From contig PAKT01000088.1 in the NCBI GenBank assembly GCA_002710725.1, forward strand, positions 1 through 39,937: a stretch of DNA of 39,937 nt, given 5' to 3'. A program made the translations under genes and the position numbers. The DNA comes from Spongiibacteraceae bacterium. GTDB taxonomy: Bacteria; Pseudomonadota; Gammaproteobacteria; Pseudomonadales; Spongiibacteraceae. The notes beneath the pieces were generated by a model that made no database searches, was not told the origin of the DNA, and was given only the letters and a program-made list of their open reading frames with translations. Numbering within the stretch: position 1 is the first letter of the stretch; every line of letters starts with the position of its first letter. Positions 38,251 to 39,937 of the stretch are shown in pieces.

Positions 38251-39153
38251 CTATATAGTGTTACTGGCCGGACCACTGGGAACCATTGTCCAATGGCCAG
38301 GAAAAAAATCCCCTAAATCAATTACCGCATCAACGTACCAGCGATCCGGAGCGTAAATGCGCCCATCAGCATTCAAATAAGCACCCCACCAACTGTACGA
38401 GCTATTCGCTATAACCAGCTGGCTCGCCTTTGACATCAAATACATGTCTGTATACGGGTCATCCAGAGCCGAGCTGCACAAGATCACATTACTTAGGGAT
38501 AGACCAGGGAAATAGCTCAGCGGGGCTGGGTCATCGGAGAATATATAAAAGGTAAAGTCCTGCTCTCTTCCCGCAGTAATCTGATCGATGGCCGCATGAT
38601 AGTAGTGGGATAGATCTAAGCCATGCACAGCCTGCGAAGAACTGCTGGCATAGAAATCACCACGCCGTATATGCAGGGCAACACTCTGTGGCTCCGCAAT
38701 TCCCTGCAGGTAATCCTCGGTAGGTGCAGCCTTGCGCCCAAGAAAGCCACCCAGGGCATCACGCACTTCACGACTGCAGTCTTCGAAGTAAAAGGGGGAT
38801 TGCCAATAGCCCACGTAGTATGCTGCTCTTGATTCAGCAGCCGCCAGCGAGTACCCAGAGTACTTTTCAATCACCTGTTGCGCCTGACGGCACAACAAGC
38901 CAAAGCTCAATTTATTGATTCGCCTGCGCCATCGCTCTCGGCGCTTGAATTTCTTTTTACTGGAAGTCAGCAGTGTTTTTCCAGCCGGGTGAATCTCTCC
39001 CAGTTCATAACCGGTATGGTTGCTGCCACCGGAATACTGCGATGCATCCAGCCATAACTCCGCCTGCATTTGCTTACTTTTTGCAAAGCCAAACGCATAC
39101 TGGAAAAACTGGTTACCCATACCTCCGGCAATTTCAACGATGACTTTTCTCAT
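38251..39153 (-). CDS. GT11 family alpha-1,2-fucosyltransferase-like glycosyltransferase
   Basis: GGMGNQFFQYAFGFA; VALHIRRGDFY; YIFSDDPA; LVIANSSYSWWGAYLN. Confidence 0.93.
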   Translation of the reverse strand: MRKVIVEIAGGMGNQFFQYAFGFAKSKQMQAELWLDASQYSGGSNHTGYELGEIHPAGKTLLTSSKKKFKRRERWRRRINKLSFGLLCRQAQQVIEKYSGYSLAAAESRAAYYVGYWQSPFYFEDCSREVRDALGGFLGRKAAPTEDYLQGIAEPQSVALHIRRGDFYASSSSQAVHGLDLSHYYHAAIDQITAGREQDFTFYIFSDDPAPLSYFPGLSLSNVILCSSALDDPYTDMYLMSKASQLVIANSSYSWWGAYLNADGRIYAPDRWYVDAVIDLGDFFPGHWTMVPSGPASNTI

Positions 39154-39937
39154 TTAAGCGTCGACTCATCAGGGGCATATTTACGCAGATATTTTTTCTG
39201 CAACCGCTCTGATTCCTTTTTGATCCATTTAAGCTGCTGACGGTTTGACCGCAGGGTTTCCCGCAAGGGACTGTCAAAATAGTGTTTGAGAAAGCGCAAT
39301 TCATCCCGCCGCGACAGCTGGGCTGGAAGCGCCGAGAAATACAGCGATGCCAAGTCTTTAGCCAGCCACCGAGTTGGCACCTGCTCACGAAGCTGGGCGC
39401 GATGAAGATCAATCAAGGAGAGCTTTACCTCACCCTGAGCCAGCCTGTCTGTATGCAGCAGGAAATGACAGATATACAAGTCCCGGTGGTTCATTCCCGC
39501 CCGGTGCATCGCGCGGGTCATCGCAGCGACCTCAGCAATCAGTCGCCGCTTCATCGCGAGTCCTGTGCTCTCGCGCTCAGGGCCTTTAAAAAAATCTTCC
39601 AGACTAACTGTCGGCTTCAGCTCTTCCGTGATGACAAAAGACTCTCGACCCGCCGGGTTCCATCCCTGCTGACCGTAGGCCACCAAACGCATGGTGGGAA
39701 CACCCTGCTTTTCCAACAAGCGGATTGCGCGCCATTCATTTTCCGCGCCCAGCACCGGAAGCCTGAAAAACAGCAGATTCTTAACAATCTCTCGCCAACC
39801 GACGCCACGATGATACTTTAGAAAATAGGTATTGCCCTGCTGTTCAAAGCGCAGCGTTACGCGCTCAGCGACCTGGCGGAATATTTCGCCGCGAATAGCC
39901 CTGACCGCTGGAAACGGGTTTTCGTCAAGTTCAAACC
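39150..39937 (-). CDS. RfaP/InaA-family LPS core kinase, 5' end beyond window
   Basis: Frame is open to the window edge: ...YFLKYHRGVGWREIVKNLLFFRLPVLGAENEWRAIRLLEK...MNHRDLYICHFLL (HRD motif). Confidence 0.9.
   Translation of the reverse strand, partial: FELDENPFPAVRAIRGEIFRQVAERVTLRFEQQGNTYFLKYHRGVGWREIVKNLLFFRLPVLGAENEWRAIRLLEKQGVPTMRLVAYGQQGWNPAGRESFVITEELKPTVSLEDFFKGPERESTGLAMKRRLIAEVAAMTRAMHRAGMNHRDLYICHFLLHTDRLAQGEVKLSLIDLHRAQLREQVPTRWLAKDLASLYFSALPAQLSRRDELRFLKHYFDSPLRETLRSNRQQLKWIKKESERLQKKYLRKYAPDESTLK

Noticed and set aside
1-39937. CRISPR arrays, tRNA/rRNA genes, transposases or integrases
   Set aside because: Looked for and not seen; no regularly spaced repeats and no mobile-element proteins among the ORFs.

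Overview
Chromosomal window from a high-GC gammaproteobacterium-like genome, densely coding. I found no tRNA, rRNA, CRISPR array or mobile element. Left half (1-20.9 kb) is mostly housekeeping or mixed: TetR regulator, tex, a PA2779/PA2778-like pair (small secreted protein plus C39-like peptidase), cobS, hsp20 with a near-perfect sigma-32 promoter, a peroxiredoxin, murI, a Rieske oxygenase, a DASS/SLC13 permease, a beta-propeller lipoprotein, a PepSY protein preceded by an apparent TonB-receptor relic with a Fur-box-like site, and xth. A compact minus-strand operon at 13.87-18.89 kb encodes an ECF sigma factor, a zinc-finger anti-sigma factor, an ArsM/AS3MT-like arsenite methyltransferase, a radical SAM enzyme and a TVP38/TMEM64-pyridine nucleotide-disulfide oxidoreductase fusion. 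That fusion is interrupted by one in-frame amber codon. This operon is the best candidate for an under-described system. Right half (20.9-39.9 kb) is a surface-polysaccharide/LPS locus: hldE, GT4/GT2/GT11 glycosyltransferases, many SAM methyltransferases, a DegT aminotransferase with a NeuD/VioB-like acyltransferase, an MBOAT/SGNH O-acylation pair, and an RfaP/InaA-type kinase running off the window end. The most notable nucleotide-level observation is a textbook rho-independent terminator lying inside the first codons of the PA2778-like gene. All family assignments come from reading protein motifs; no database search was run.
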